Source of the DNA: Adiantum capillus-veneris | Taxonomy: Eukaryota; Streptophyta; Polypodiopsida; Polypodiales; Pteridaceae | Length of the DNA stretch: 64,000 nucleotides | Assembly: GCA_014529385.2 (NCBI GenBank) | Contig: CM043962.1 | Span: 51,727,905 to 51,791,904 of the forward strand | Direction: 5' to 3' | In this document: positions 9,574-21,699 of the stretch, piece after piece | How positions within the stretch are numbered: position 1 is the stretch's first letter | Layout: each line of letters opens with the position of its first letter | Position numbers and translations under genes: made by a program | The notes under the pieces: generated by a model | Database searches by the model: none | Seen by the model: only the letters and a program-made list of their open reading frames with translations | What the model was told of the DNA's origin: nothing

Positions 9574-10674
9574 GTTTGTAGCTAAGAATTCTAACTGGGA
9601 GACAGAGCTCGCTGGTCTAAGAGCAATCAGCTCTAGCCACCGTGATCGCCAAAATGGAATGAGAGTTGGTCTCTTCAAACAGCTATTCCAGTGTGAGTTC
9701 AGAGCTACTCATTATCTAGGCGGTTCAGTTAGTGAGGACTGGAATTAAGTACTGGACTGAAACAGAGAACTGAACTGGAATAATGTACTTAAATGGAAGA
9801 CACAAATTGGAAGACTGGGAATGATATTATAGATTCAAATCAATAGCACAAAATAATCAATATAGCATACAACACACTTAAGCTCAGATGAAGTCTGAGG
9901 ATTGATTACAGGAGTAAGTGATTACAGAGTTGAAAGCCAAAACCTTCTGAAGCTAAAAGTCTAGAAGCAAGAGCCCGTAAGCCAAAAGTCCAAAAAGCCC
10001 CGAATACATTGTAGCGGCTCCTATTTATAAGCTTACAGAGTTACTGCAGTAACTCTTGTAATTACTACCAGTGTAGCTGTTCCCGCAGGTCGGCCTTCTA
10101 AGGAGCAGTTCCCACCTGTTGGGACTGTCCTCGCCTTCTACAAGGTGCCTTGAACTCGGAGCCACGTGTTCAAACACCGGTAACTTGAACTCCAACACAA
10201 GGGTCCAAATGATTTATAGGGAGTACTACTTGCCCCTCTCTACCACTCACAAGCCTCTCTTTGGCTAAAGCTAGTGGAGACAATGGCCTCATGACTAGAA
10301 ATTTGGCGTCATGGCCATTGTGGCCGCCGCCACAAGTGCCATGCCGATCTCCTTTATCGAATCTTTATCACCGTTATCTCTGTCCAACTTGCCTTTGACT
10401 TGTCTTCCTAAGTGTTCCTGCTTTGGTCATTGACTTCAAACCCTCGAGCCAAACAAAGCGTCATGTCACATTTTTAACAACGGATCTGGGTCCTTGTGGG
10501 TACCAAAGGAGCTAACTGAGTATTGTTAAGCTTGCCTTTGCCTCTGTTCTCTAGAGAACTCGTCCATTTGCTTTTGGCTTCACAATCTCGAGCCAAACAA
10601 AACAACGGTTTCCTTGGGAACTTCTATCGAGCATAGGCTGCTCCACGGGAAGCTAGTTGATCTGCTATCCATAG
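9574..10674 (-). repeat. Probable G0 5' LTR and leader
   Basis: No coding. A minus-strand TATA motif TATAAATA at 10022-10029 and its location upstream of gag fit a 5' LTR. A possible start of the LTR/primer region lies near 9655 (minus strand TGGCGATCACGGTGG), not matched to a tRNA I am sure of. The partner LTR is not in the window, so limits are guesses. A phrase CTCGAGCCAAACAAA occurs twice (about 10444 and 10589) in near-repeat surroundings. Confidence 0.45.
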
Positions 10675-11019
10675 CAAAGTTACCCGGAACGGGAACGGGA
10701 GGGAGGACGGGGGACTCGACCGCAAAAGCGAACGGGGCCGGAACGGTAGACTAAGGAAACACTTGAATTGCCTCCCTTTAGCTTAGTCCCAAATATGCAC
10801 CCAAACAGCCCCAAAACTGCCCCCAAATCTGCCGCAAAATAACCCCGAATATGCGCCAAAACAGGCCTATTTGCCTGTTCCGGATTGTGATCTGCCCCCG
10901 TTCAGTTACACCCCGTTCCGGAACGGCGTTCCATTTCCAACCCCATTCCGACAGCCATACCCGCTCGGAACACCGTTTCGGAACGTTTAGGTCACTTCCG
11001 CCCGTTCCCTGTTACACTG
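10675..11019. mobile_element. Short hAT-like inverted-repeat element
   Basis: The ends CAAAGTTACCCGGAACGGG and (inverse of right end) CAGTGTAACAGGGAACGGG match at 14 of 19 positions; the body is rich in GGAACGG/CCGTTCC. Flanks atccatag and atcctagc are only partly alike, so the target duplication is degenerate or shifted. No coding. The element is related in style, not in sequence, to the one at 8613-9166. Confidence 0.6.
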
Positions 11020-11983
11020 ATCCTAGCCTTTTGTTAATTTTGGTCGTTGATGTCGTTGGCGCTCGAGCAAGGGGGGGCCATGTTGTATGTACAAGATCAG
11101 GAAATGTTGTTGCTTCCTTCTTGTACTCCAAAACATGGCCACACAAACTACACCAAGCCGCACCAAAAAATCCTTCGAGGGCTCTTGAGTCGCCTTCTAA
11201 CTTCCCCAAGCCAATCAAAGCAACCCACTGTTGATACCCTCTCTTGGGCTCCAAATTACCGAGAAAAATTGTCCACAACGTTTTCAATAACCAAGGCCCC
11301 ACGAGGAGGGAAGAGAAGAGGCGCGGGGGTGGTCGTCATAGCATCTCGCGACACTGGCCGCTGGAAAGAGGGATGGCTCAAGTCGACCAGCACCGTGAAG
11401 CCTGTCAGTGATGGCATTTCAAAACACAAGCACCACTACGCCTCCAACCATTGCCTCCAAAGCCGCTCTCGATAATGCCTTCTACAGGTCCTTTCGTTTT
11501 CAAATGCAGCTTCTCAAAACGCCATGCGCGGAGGCAGTGGGTGCCAGTGCTAGCATTGCATTTCACGCAAGCACATAAAAGCCAAAATAAATATTGGGAT
11601 CACATTGGGCAGTTCACTTGAAATGCCATAACTTTAACAAAAATTTCTATGAAATATACAACAAATAAACAAGAATATTTCTTGGTTTCACAAAAAAGGT
11701 CTCTTAGAAGTTAGATCTCCTAATATACACATTCTTCTGTAATCCAAGAGGGAGAAGGATCTTTGTGCCAGTAGCTCTATCTAACTAATGACACCTTTGT
11801 CGCCTTCTCCTTTTCCCCTTGCTCTCTCAGGCTATGTCTTCCTAGGAGCTGATGGTGTCTATTGTCTCTCCTCAGACATTGTCTATTGTCTCTACTCTTA
11901 ACGCTTTGTCCTCCTAGTGCATCAAGCTGCCATACGACCTCTATTACATACAAAACAGTGTCCCGGTAAACCAATGAAAAATA
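11020..11983. other. No recognised feature
   Basis: 11020-11480 is more GC-rich than its surroundings and open for 90-140 codons on either strand, but neither product resembles anything I know and composition alone explains the openness. 11480-11983 is AT-richer with no feature seen. Confidence 0.4.
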
Positions 11984-12180
11984 CTCTTTGCTATATATCT
12001 CCTCCATGTATCATAGGGAGAGATGAATCAAGGAGGATTCTTCACAAGAGAGAAGTGCATAATCGATCTAAGAGTGGGGATGCTCTTTGCTATATATCTC
12101 CTCCATGTATAGCAAGGAGAGAAGAATCAAGGAGGATTCTTCCCAAGAGAGAAGTGCAGGATCAATCTCAAAGTGAGGAT
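11984..12180. repeat. Two tandem copies of a 99-bp unit
   Basis: 11984-12082 and 12083-12180, both beginning CTCTTTGCTATATATCTCCT, about 85-90 percent alike by eye. The unit length is a multiple of 3, so a plus-strand 126-codon frame (11917-12297) passes through both copies giving a 33-residue repeat with CYISPPCI. No family recognised; I do not call it a gene. Confidence 0.85.
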
Positions 12181-12436
12181 ATATACATCATCGGACGGTG
12201 CACCCTCATCCAATGCAACACAAAGGCTAGTGTCAGTCTCTACAATATGCGGGGTGCAATCAACACTCTCTCACTAGTCCTGGAAATCCAGCTATGACTA
12301 CAAGATCCTCATGGAGGCTAGCTAGATGCATCCCCTGCCTCCATCTGTACAATACCAAATTGCAATAAGCTTTGATGAAGCTAAGGGGACTCTATGCCAA
12401 TGCTAGACATACTCTACGATGTCTCAAACTGAACTA

Positions 12437-13002
12437 TCAACCTCCCCCCAAGGGAGAGCCCATCACAATCCTGGGTATAGCCAAGGTAAGAAAGGTTGAT
12501 ATGAGGAAATCTAACAGCTGTGGCACTGACAACCCTTCTCCCACCAGTTTGCATAGCAAACCACCTGCCCCAAGTGTGGGCTTTGAACTGCGAATGGAAC
12601 TAAGTATATGTGCTGAAAATCTGATTACAAATGGAAAATCTATAAACAAGGCCCGACTAAGGATGTCTCTATCTCTAACTCTGTTGTCCATCACTCGAAC
12701 TGCATTGTTTCTGACCCGCACCTTCTTTGGATGCAGCGAAACTTAACCTTGAAACTGACAAGGCTATGAGGATCTGGCTCTTGTCTCCAACCTACCTGTC
12801 TTTGTGCCCGCACCTTAGGACAATCTTTAACATGATGTCCAATCATACGACACCTCGGGCACTGGTTTGGTCTACCCGTGCCCACAATCCCTTGTGAAAC
12901 AATAACCTCATCCCACAAAATCAATGGACTCTCGACACTCCATGGAAAGGACCACCTCCACCTTGATAGATGGAAGAGATACCTGAGCTGCAACAAACAC
13001 AT
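12437..13002 (-). pseudogene. Zinc-knuckle protein fragment (LINE ORF1 or gag)
   Basis: The minus strand reads LWDEVIVSQGIVGTGRPN followed by the CCHC knuckle CPRCRMIGHHVKDCPKVRAQ, in a 104-codon piece, then a second 95-codon piece in another frame (GLLCKLVGEGLSV). The knuckle after a hydrophobic lead resembles plant LINE first-frame proteins, or a gag nucleocapsid. No reverse transcriptase is found beside it. It is broken by a frame change near 12700. Confidence 0.5.
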
Positions 13003-13039
13003 AAAAGAACGGAAAATATGGAACCCGTCTACCCAATGA

Positions 13040-13044
<5 letters not shown>

Positions 13045-13132
<88 letters not shown>
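13045..13132. repeat. (CT)38 microsatellite with (GT)6 tail
   Basis: 13045-13120 is pure CT; 13121-13132 is GT. The open frames across it encode only Leu-Ser or Arg-Glu repeats and are artefacts. Confidence 0.98.
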
Positions 13133-13133
<1 letters not shown>

Positions 13134-13430
13134 CAAACTACGGTTACCTGACACACAAAGAAACCTCTGCTCGTTAGCAGTGTGAAATGTCGAACTTGGT
13201 CGCGCAAGCTTGCGACTCCATGGCTTGCGAGAATTGCACACTAAACTGCAGCAGAAATCACCGGAATGAAGCAGAAGCTTACACAAGGTGCTCATCAAGG
13301 AAACATTAAAATGTGGGTTTCAAGTGGACATTTATTTGGGCCGTTTAACGTGTTTCACACCTCAGGGTAGTGTAGATTGGGCAGCGTGCCCCTAGCGAAC
13401 CCTCGTCACCTCGTCAATAGATGACACGTG

Positions 13431-13740
13431 GAGTAAGTGAAGGGATCTATGGTTAGCCATGAGAACCTTGGGCATTGAATCATCGCAAGGGGAAGGGGGG
13501 GGGGTTGTGATAGGCAAGTTGGAAAGGGTGTTGACATGGGGAATAAGTGAAGGGCTCTATGGTTAGGGACGCTCGCGAGGGACGGGGAATCACCGCACTG
13601 TTGGTTTGGACTATCACCTTCTGGAGTTGCAATAGGCGAGTAAGTGAAGGGATCTATGGTTAGGGGCGCCCGTGAGGGGTGGAGAGATATAGACTTATAT
13701 CCTTTTGGAGTCACGATAGGCGAGTTCAAAAGAGTGTTGA
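13431..13740. repeat. Three degenerate repeats of about 97-110 bp
   Basis: GARTAAGTGAAGGGMTCTATG begins at 13431, 13541 and 13638, and the tail unit (GATAGGCGAGTT..AAAGRGTGTTGAC) occurs at about 13510 and 13715. A G run sits at about 13496-13504. No coding accepted. Confidence 0.75.
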
Positions 13741-14469
13741 CCTTGGAGTTGGATGGCACCGTTCAAGCCCCTCGACGCGCAGCTCAGGGCCTGAGTCTTT
13801 TCCTCTCCATTATAGGCTACCACATGGATGTCGTTGATTGTATAGTCGAGGCATGGCCACCCCAGGGACTAAGTTCCTATTTAAACTCCATACTCGTTCA
13901 TTTAGGGAGAGGGCAAATAATAAAATGTGCATACATGTAGTATCCTTTTGCATAGCCCATAGCTTGATCATGATTTTTCTACATGTCAGCTGCAGTAAAT
14001 AACTATATATCAATTTTCATTACATACCTCTCCGTTAGAAAGCAATTGTCTTCAGTTGTGAAGATAAGAATCTGCAAACCATACTTGTCAAGAAACGACA
14101 GTTAGCATTTTGTGTCAAAAATATCAGATATTGAAAGAAAAATTCATAAACTTAAACAAATGAATTTGCTTATATTTGTTGCCATGCAGATATGGCATAT
14201 TCTAGTGTCACATACCATTAGACTAAGTAGTATATGTCATATCCTAATGTCTCAAGATATCATTGGTCACAGTCATCGTTCCGTAAATCAATTCTTATAT
14301 ATCTCAAGTCCAATTCTAGATACAATGTTGATAACCAATCATCATGAACCAAATTCCAAATCCAAGTTCAATTTCAATTCCAAAATCACTTTCATTATAT
14401 ACCCGAGTAACAAAGCATACTAAGGATAGTGGTGGCCAGCCACCGCACCATGATTTTGTGGTCGGTGTT

Positions 14470-14690
14470 GCCTAAATCAAGGAATCTATACCAATGAAAC
14501 GTGCTACTTAAATTGGCGAATTTGCACTTGTGCTGCCTAAACCGACGGATCTGCACTTAATAGTGAATCTATAATTTGTCAGTGTGCTACCTAAATTGGT
14601 GAATCTACACTAGTGCTGCCTAAATCGGTGGATCTACACTTTAAGTTTTTGCTGCCTAAATTAGTGAATCTACACTAAGATGAGCATTTA
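14470..14690. repeat. Degenerate ~32-bp minisatellite
   Basis: Six or seven imperfect copies of GTGCTGCCTAAATCGGTGGA followed by TCTACACTT-like sequence, with insertions between some units. Confidence 0.75.
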
Positions 14691-15121
14691 CACATTGCTT
14701 AAATCGGCAAAACTATGTACATGTGACCAATATACTAGACAAAGCATTAAAAAAAAATACGAAACATTTACCTGGTACCAAATAATAGTAGGTTGAAATG
14801 CTAAAGGATGTACCAAATGTTGATGATCATCCCAAATCAAGTGAGCTCATGAAAGGAGTTGTATAGTTTCATGACAAATCGTATCAATAGAAGCTCCAAT
14901 CAATGTAAGTACAAGTCATTATAACGCAATGTAGACAAGTATAAGAGGCCACGTGTTCTAAAAGTGTCCGGTGGTATTCTTGCTTGTTGCAAAAATGCTT
15001 GAGTGTAGCCTCTTAGAAATGTTTGCAACAAAGAGAGTCACTTACAAGAAATAAAACGAGTATTAATTTATCAAACCAATATCAAACTGGGAGATTGTCG
15101 TTAAAAAAAGGATGTTGTAAA

Positions 15122-15139
15122 GGGGGGGGGGGGGGGGGG
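15122..15139. repeat. Poly-G run (18)
   Basis: Eighteen G on the plus strand. 14700-15592 around it shows no gene or element ends. Confidence 0.95.
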
Positions 15140-15592
15140 TGTTGGAGATCTTAAGATGAGAAAGGAGGTGGAATAAGCACTTGGGTGGTGTATTATATAT
15201 ATGGCATTTGGGTGTAAAGATGTATAGAGAGAGCTTACTCGGTAGAGATAATTGACATGATCTTGCTAGATGTATATTGTCAAAACACATTGAGAAATTT
15301 CAAACCTCGAGGGTCTCTAATATGGTAGCATTGTACTTAACTTGATCTGCCAAAGTGTTTCCCAAAGATAGAACCACACACTAAATACATTAACATGTAA
15401 TTAAAAGCCGTTGGTAAGAAGTTGGGATTCCTTGCCAATGAAAGTAGACAAACTTGATTTTAAAAAAAGAGGATTATGAAGGTGCTATATAAATTTACAG
15501 AGTGGTGTGCAAGGGTTGTACACAAAATGGATAAAGGGCTCGTATCCCTATAGTATTGAGCTCAAATAATAACTCCAAATGAAAGACTAACT

Positions 15593-15819
15593 TGTTACCA
15601 TATACATGTGGTAGTGATGTGTGTGAACACACCAGGACCGCCAGGGCATTTTTTCCCTCTTTAGGAGGTTTTTTTCCCCGTGCATTGTATATACGCCCAT
15701 CACTCTAGGGCTATCTATCTTTCCATTGCACACTAAGTAATACACTCTCTATTGTGTGCCTTGAGCTTCCTTCGTCTTCTCCAAGCTGTGTGTGTTTCTC
15801 TGCAACCCTAATTCCAACA
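15593..15819 (+). repeat. C0 5' LTR
   Basis: 227 bp, TGTTAC...CCAACA. TATA-like TATATAC at 15688-15694 probably drives transcription. Confidence 0.96.
15688..15694 (+). promoter_or_regulatory. TATA motif of C0 LTR
   Basis: TATATAC, also kept in the 3' LTR, about 95 bp inside the LTR. Confidence 0.55.
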
Positions 15820-15821
15820 AT

Positions 15822-15833
15822 TGGTATCAGAGC
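15822..15833 (+). other. C0 primer binding site (initiator Met tRNA)
   Basis: Exact TGGTATCAGAGC two bases behind the LTR. Confidence 0.95.
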
Positions 15834-16181
15834 AGGTCACGTCCTCCCGGGCTTAGTCGCCAGCTGCTCCAACACACGCCTGCTCACTTTCTCCGATTTC
15901 AGTGAGCTTTGGCAAGCGTTCGCAGGTCGACAAATATTTTGGGTAAGCTCAAAGAGCTTGGTCTGCTCAGAATTTTGATTTGGGCTCATTTCGGCCTCCG
16001 TTTCCACTACAGGCAGTACTGCACATGCTATTTCGTCATTATGTGCAGAATTTCTGTCAGTGCCGTTTTCTGCATAACAAGTGCCTTATAGTCTTCTACG
16101 GTTTGTGCTATATAGCACAGGTTGTTCCCGCTCCGTTTCTCCTATTTTCGGGCAGTTTTCACATCATGTGCAGCATTTACC

Positions 16182-19100
16182 ATGGCTGACAACAACACAG
16201 ATGTGTTCAAGATGTTTGCTGCTGAGGATAGGTTGGATGGGTACAACTACCCTATGTGGGCTTATATGATGCAACATGTTCTTGTGTCAAAGGGTGTCTG
16301 GAACATTGTGCAAGGCATTGATGTACGTCCTGGTTCTAAGGATGTAGGCGATGTTGAGGATGTTGCAGGTCTTGTTGCAAGGATTGCAGCTGTTAGAGTT
16401 GTTTTGCCTATGGCAGAACAAGCTCTTTGGGATGTTAAGGATGTGCAGGCTCATGCATTGATTGCGTTGTCTGTGAAGCGCACCATTGTTCCTCACATTC
16501 GTTCAGCAAAATTTGCAAAACAGGCTTGGGATATTTTAGCAGGTCTTTATGCAAGCCGCAATGAGGCTAAAATTGCTTTGCTGCGTAAAAAGCTGGAGTC
16601 GAAGATTATGCATGAGGAAGATGATATGGACACTTTCCTTGCTAGTGTCAAGGATATTAATGAGCAGCTTATTTCTGCAGGTGAAGTCATTTCAGACAGT
16701 TCACTTGTGCAGACTGTTCTTGATGCCTTACCAGATTCCTACCAGACTTTTGCTAGTACTTGGAAACTGATGACCCAAGGAAATCCTGAAGTTGTCAAGT
16801 TTGATGCATTATGCACATTGCTGTTGCAAGAGTCACTTTCTAGAAAAAACAGGACTAGGCAGCGTGCAATTGAACAGGCTTTTATTGCTTCTCAAAGAAA
16901 GGGTGGTAACAGTAATGCAGCCACTTCTTATGGTTCTGCTGCGAGTGGCAAAAATTCTGTTCCTAATGCTTTTGCTGGCAGCAATTCGTCTAGAAATTAT
17001 GGTGATAAGGGCAAAAAGAAGATGCGTTGCCATTATTGTAAAGCCAATGATCACTTGATCAAGTCGTGTCCTAAGTTGAAGGCCAAAGAGGCTAAGAAGA
17101 AAGAGGGTGGTTCCACTGCAAATGCTGGTTCCACTACAAATGCAGCCATTGTTGAGTCTTCTGTGAAAGGAGACTGTGTTGCTGATGTTGATGCAGAATG
17201 GGCTTTTAGCGCAGAGTGCACTTACAATCCTGATGTCCATGATGCATGCTTGTCAGTTGCTGCAGATTCACATGTGTGGTATTTCGGCAGTGGTGCTACA
17301 AAGCACATTACCTCACATCGTGAATTGTTTACCTCTCTCGAGTCTGTCCCTCATGGGAATTCAGTCACTTGTGCCAACAACGCCTCTTATCCAGTTCATG
17401 GAGTTGGAAAGATTGTGCTCACTGCTGCTAATGGCAGTTCCTTCACACTTGTTGATGCACTTTATGTACCTGGGATCAAGAAGAATCTCTTGTCTGTATC
17501 AACACTTGCTAGACTTGGACTTGTAGTCAAATTTGTGGATGACAGATGTACAATTCATGATCTCAGTTTTGGTGATGAAATTGTTGCATCTGGGCTTTTG
17601 TGTCATGGGCTGTATAAGCTCACTTTGTATGACAAGTGTGGACAAAATTTTACAAATGTTGTTGCAGATTCAAGGGCTATTTCAAATGCAAAACTTTGGC
17701 ATGCACATTTTGGTCATCTGAATTTTGCCAGTTTGCTACGTTTGCAGAAATCTGATATGCTTGCTTCTTTGCCACCTCTTGAAGCACCTGTCAAACATGT
17801 TTGTGAAGGCTATATTTTGGGTAAGATGCAGCGTTCTAAATTTCCAAAGGATGGTTCAGTTCGGGCCACATGCAGGTTGCAACTTGTGCATAGTGATGTT
17901 TGTGGGCCCATGCAAACTCCGTCCTTGGGCAACTACCTGTACTTCGTGACTTTCATTGATGATTACTCCAGGCATGCATGGGTATTTCCGCTTAAAGCGA
18001 AGTCCGAAGTTTTTATGTGCTTCAAACAATTTTTGGCTATGGCTGAAAATGTCTCGAAATGTACTATGGACACCCTCCGTTCCGATCGAGGGGGGGAGTA
18101 TATGTCTCATGAATTTAATGCATTTCTGGCTAGTCGTGGGATAAAACACCAATGTACAGTGCCTTATACACCTCAGCAAAATGGTGTTGTTGAGAGGAAA
18201 AACAGGTCACTGACGAAAATGGCACGATGTATGGTCAAAAGTCAAGCTTTGCCGCATTCTTTTTGGCTTGAGGCCTTCATGTGTGCCACTTATGTACTTA
18301 ACAAGTGTCCTACGAAAGCTTTGCAGTCTATTACTCCATATGAAGCATGGCATGATAGAAAGCCTTCTATTGAGCACATGCGTGTTTTTGGTTGTTTGGC
18401 ATATGCTTTGGTGCCACAAGTGCAGCGCAGAAAACTGGATGATAAGGCTGTCAAATGTATTTTTGTTGGTTATAGTGCTGAAAGCAAAGGTTACAGGTTG
18501 TATCATCCACAAACAAAACTTATTCTGGTTTCTCGAGATGTAGTGTTTGTGGAAGATTCTGTTCAGCCCTTGCTGTCATGTACTAGAGACAGTAATGTAA
18601 GCTCATAGGACATTTATGACACTTTGTTGCCTCTTTTCAGTGGTGGAAATACGAATGTAAGTTCCAATGAGGCAAATGTATAGCCTATGGGGGTTTCTAA
18701 AAATGTTTTAGATCAGCCTATTACTGATGCAGATGTACATGATGTACTTGATGAGGAAAGGGCTAAAAATGAGCAGGCTAGAGGTATGCCAAAATGGCTG
18801 GTGCACACTTTGCGTGACAGTAAATTGGATGCACCTTTGTCTAGTCGTACTCGTTCAGGCTCTCGCCATGCATCTTATGCATCAGATTGTTATGCTTTGG
18901 CTGTGTCTAGCTTACATGATGTTGAGGAGCCTCTATCTTTTGATGAAGCACAGAATTCAAAAAATTGGATGATTGCCATGCAATCAGAATATGATGCACT
19001 TATAGAGAATGACACATGGACTTTATGTGATTTGCCTCCTGGCAAAAAGGCCATTGGTACGAAGTGGGTTTACAAGTTGAAACGCAAGCCGGATGGTGAG

Positions 19101-20442
19101 ATCGATCGCCATAAGGCTCGACTTGTTGCAAAGGGTTATGCACAGCAAAAAGGCATAGATTATGAAGAGACTTTTGCTCCCACTTCTATGTGCATTGGCA
19201 GCTCATTTTGGTTGGGATGTACATCAATCAGACATTGTTACTGCTTTCTTGAATGGTGACATATTTGAGGAAGTTTATGTAACGCAGCCTCGCGGTTTTG
19301 TCATAAAAGGACAAGAGAACAAAGTGTGCAGATTTAAGAAGGCTTTGTATGGGTTGAAGCAATCTCCTCGTGCTTGGTATGAGAAAGCTGACACTCATTT
19401 GGTTAAATGAGGCTTTTGTAACAGTCCAACAGAAAGCACATTGTATGTAAAGCGTGAGGGTGATGTACTTCTCATTGTGGTTCTTTATGTTGATGATTTG
19501 CTGATCACTGGACCAAATGAGAGACATATTGCTGAATTTAAGGCTGATTTGAATGCTACTTTCAAGATGAAAGATTTGGGGCTGTTGCATCATTACTTGG
19601 GTATACAGTTTAAGCAGTGTGATGGTGGTATTGCCTTGTGTCAGAAAAGTTACATAGAGACATTGCTATGTAAGTTTGGACTTGAGGATTGCAAACCTAT
19701 TGCCACTCCCATGGAAACAGGTTTGAAGTTGAGTCTACATGATGTTGGCGATCCTGCTCATGTCACTCTTTACCAAACTGATGTTGGTTGCCTCATTTAT
19801 GTATGCAACACGAGGCCGGATATTCAGTTTGCAGTCTCACAGGTCAGCAGATTTATGCATAGCCTAGGGTCTAAGCATTGGCAGGCTGTCAAGAGAATTT
19901 TCCGCTACCTTAGTGGCACTTTACATCTTGGCTTGTTTTATCCCAAGGGGGGATCATTGCCGCCAGACTTACATGCTTTTTCGGACTCAGATTGGGCTGG
20001 TTGTTTTGACACGCGAGTGTCCACATCAGGTTTTTGTTCCATGCTTGGAAGTTCATGTATATCATGGTTGAGCAAGAAGCAACCTACTGTGGCCACTTCG
20101 AGTTGTGAGGCTGAGTACAGGGCAATCTTCACAGCTACGGTTGAGTGTGTTTGGCTTAGACGCCTTATGGCTGATTTGGGTGTTGGACAGGACACTGCCA
20201 ACACTATCTACACTGACAGTCAAAGCGCATTGGCAGTTGCGAGGAACCCAGTTTTTCATGCTCGCACAAGGCACATTGAGGTGCATTACCACTATGTCAG
20301 GGAGAGGCTCTCAGCAGGAGAGATTAGCTTGGCTTATGTGCCAACATAGGAAAACCTTGCAGATCTTTTCACAAAGGCATTGTCTTGTGAGAAGCTTGAA
20401 GCTTTCCACAAATCTTTGGGCTTACTCCCCTTTGTGGACTGA
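16182..20442 (+). pseudogene. C0 Gag-Pol polyprotein (broken)
   Basis: Start chosen at ATG 16182 (MADNNTDVFKMF), after the leader; the open frame upstream is not Copia-like. In order: gag with RLDGYNYPMWAYMM, CCHC knuckle CHYCKANDHLIKSCP (about 17029), protease with WYFGSGATKHIT where the catalytic Asp is Gly, integrase zinc domain with H, H, C and a Tyr in place of the last Cys (CEGYILGK), integrase core with HSD, SDRGGEY and GVVERKN all present, RT with KWVYKLKRKPDGEIDRHKAR and YVDDLLIT, RNase H with DSDWAG, CEAEYRA and TDSQSA, and the tail NLADLFTKAL. Stops: TAG 18606, TAG 18681, TGA 19408, TAG 20347; a short deletion with frameshift near 19185 removes the residues before LAAHFGWDVHQ. Confidence 0.95.
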
Positions 20443-20502
20443 TCCTGTCCTTAGGGCATGGCACTTTCCTTTACACATGTGCCAACTCTCGTTCACCGCA
20501 TC

Positions 20503-20517
20503 AGTCCAGGGGGGATT
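20503..20517 (+). other. C0 polypurine tract
   Basis: AGGGGGGATTT directly before the 3' LTR. Confidence 0.75.
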
Positions 20518-20742
20518 TGTTACCATATACATGTGGTAGTGATGTGTGTGAACACACTAGGACCGCCGTGGCATTTTTTACCTCTTTAGGAGGTTTTTTC
20601 CCCCGTGCATTGTATATACGCCCATCACTCGAGGGCTATCTATCTTTCCATTGCACACTAAGTAATACACTCTATTGTGTGCCTTGAGCTTCCTTCATCT
20701 TCTCCAAGCTGTGTGTGTTTCTCTGCAACCCTAATTCCAACA
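20518..20742 (+). repeat. C0 3' LTR
   Basis: 225 bp, 97 percent like the 5' copy by eye; ends CCAACA before taacc. Confidence 0.96.
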
Positions 20743-21699
20743 TAACCATGGGCCTTTATTTAGACAACTGCCAAGAAGGCCATCCCTTAATGATTATGTC
20801 GGTACGTAACATTATACTTGGAAACGAGTTCTAAGATTGACAAGTGCAAAACTAATTGACGAATATTTATTGAGCTCATGATGAAGACACGGGTATGTGA
20901 CAGTTAATGACTAACTTTTTTGGGTAGGCTAAAAGTAAGAGTATGTTGTGGCATGAAATTTTGACATAGGAGTAAGTACGTAATTTTAAGTAACATTAGC
21001 CATTTTACAAAAGAGAGTATTGCAAATAATTGTGCATCTTTGGGCTAATGGCTCGTGGAAAGAGTGAGAAGAGAGTTTGTTGGGTACATGCTGACATCGA
21101 GAGGATGGATATACTCCTAAACATGGTCACAATAGGATAAACAGGTGAATTTCAAATGGTTTGTCAACAACCGTTTTATGTTTAGTGGATCCAATAGAGA
21201 GAAGTGTTAATCATGAAGTGTGGCAAGAGAATGTATAAAGAGAAATTACCACGACTTAGAGAATAGATTATTTGTTTATTTATTATCCAATGCAATGTGA
21301 CACAAGCTTAGCAGTCAATCATTCAATAGAAAGAATCAAACACAAAGTACTCAAACTATGCTTCTACACAAACAACTAAATAAATGAATAAAACAAGCCT
21401 ACCAATAGAGATATAAATTTCTGAAAATGCAGTAGGAAATTTTTTTAGAGTTCTGACTGAACGTTATAGACCATGTAAAAAAAAGTACAGCTCGAGTTTT
21501 TCTATTGTTTAGTGAAGCAAGAAGAAAAGGGAGATGATAGTTTGGTGTTCTAAGAACAATGAGATGTCTATATCAATGAGCCCATGGTAGGAGTTTGCAG
21601 CTACTAGAGTAGGTCAATGCCGAGGAAACTGTGATCCTTTGACAAGTTGTTGGTTCCCAAACTCTTGCTATATTTGTGTGTGTGCAGGAGAGAGAAATA

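Larger units (their letters stand above)
847..10500 (-). mobile_element. G0: broken Gypsy retrotransposon hosting N1 and a DNA transposon
   Basis: Minus-strand order from right to left is probable 5' LTR/leader (about 9655-10500), gag (9573-7980), zinc knuckles (7921-7436), spacer (7168-6788), protease (6594-6271), linker (6108-5806), start of reverse transcriptase (5685 joined to 1115-850). The downstream pol and 3' LTR are lost. A relative, G7, has the same order at 59560-57396. The right boundary is inferred from where LTR-like sequence ends and is uncertain. Confidence 0.75.
15593..20742 (+). mobile_element. C0: full-length Copia retrotransposon, inactive
   Basis: It has paired LTRs (15593-15819 and 20518-20742), a primer site directly behind the first, a purine tract before the second, and gag-protease-integrase-RT-RNase H order between them, which defines Ty1/Copia. 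Flanks are taact and taacc, a target duplication with one change. The LTRs differ by about seven substitutions and one 2-bp indel, so the insertion is moderately old. The polyprotein has several lesions. Confidence 0.97.

Noticed and set aside
11047-11475. A 142-codon plus-strand frame and a 96-codon minus-strand frame
   Set aside because: No motif in either; the higher GC content makes open frames likely by chance, and the two overlap on opposite strands.
12908-13298. Open frames of 70-100 codons on both strands over the CT repeat
   Set aside because: They encode only Leu-Ser or Arg-Glu runs produced by the microsatellite.
13406-13940. Overlapping frames of about 100-117 codons on both strands
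   Set aside because: They run through degenerate repeats and have no motif.
16122-16181. Extra 20 codons upstream of the C0 gag ATG
   Set aside because: They are leader sequence; Copia gag starts at 16182 with MADNN.
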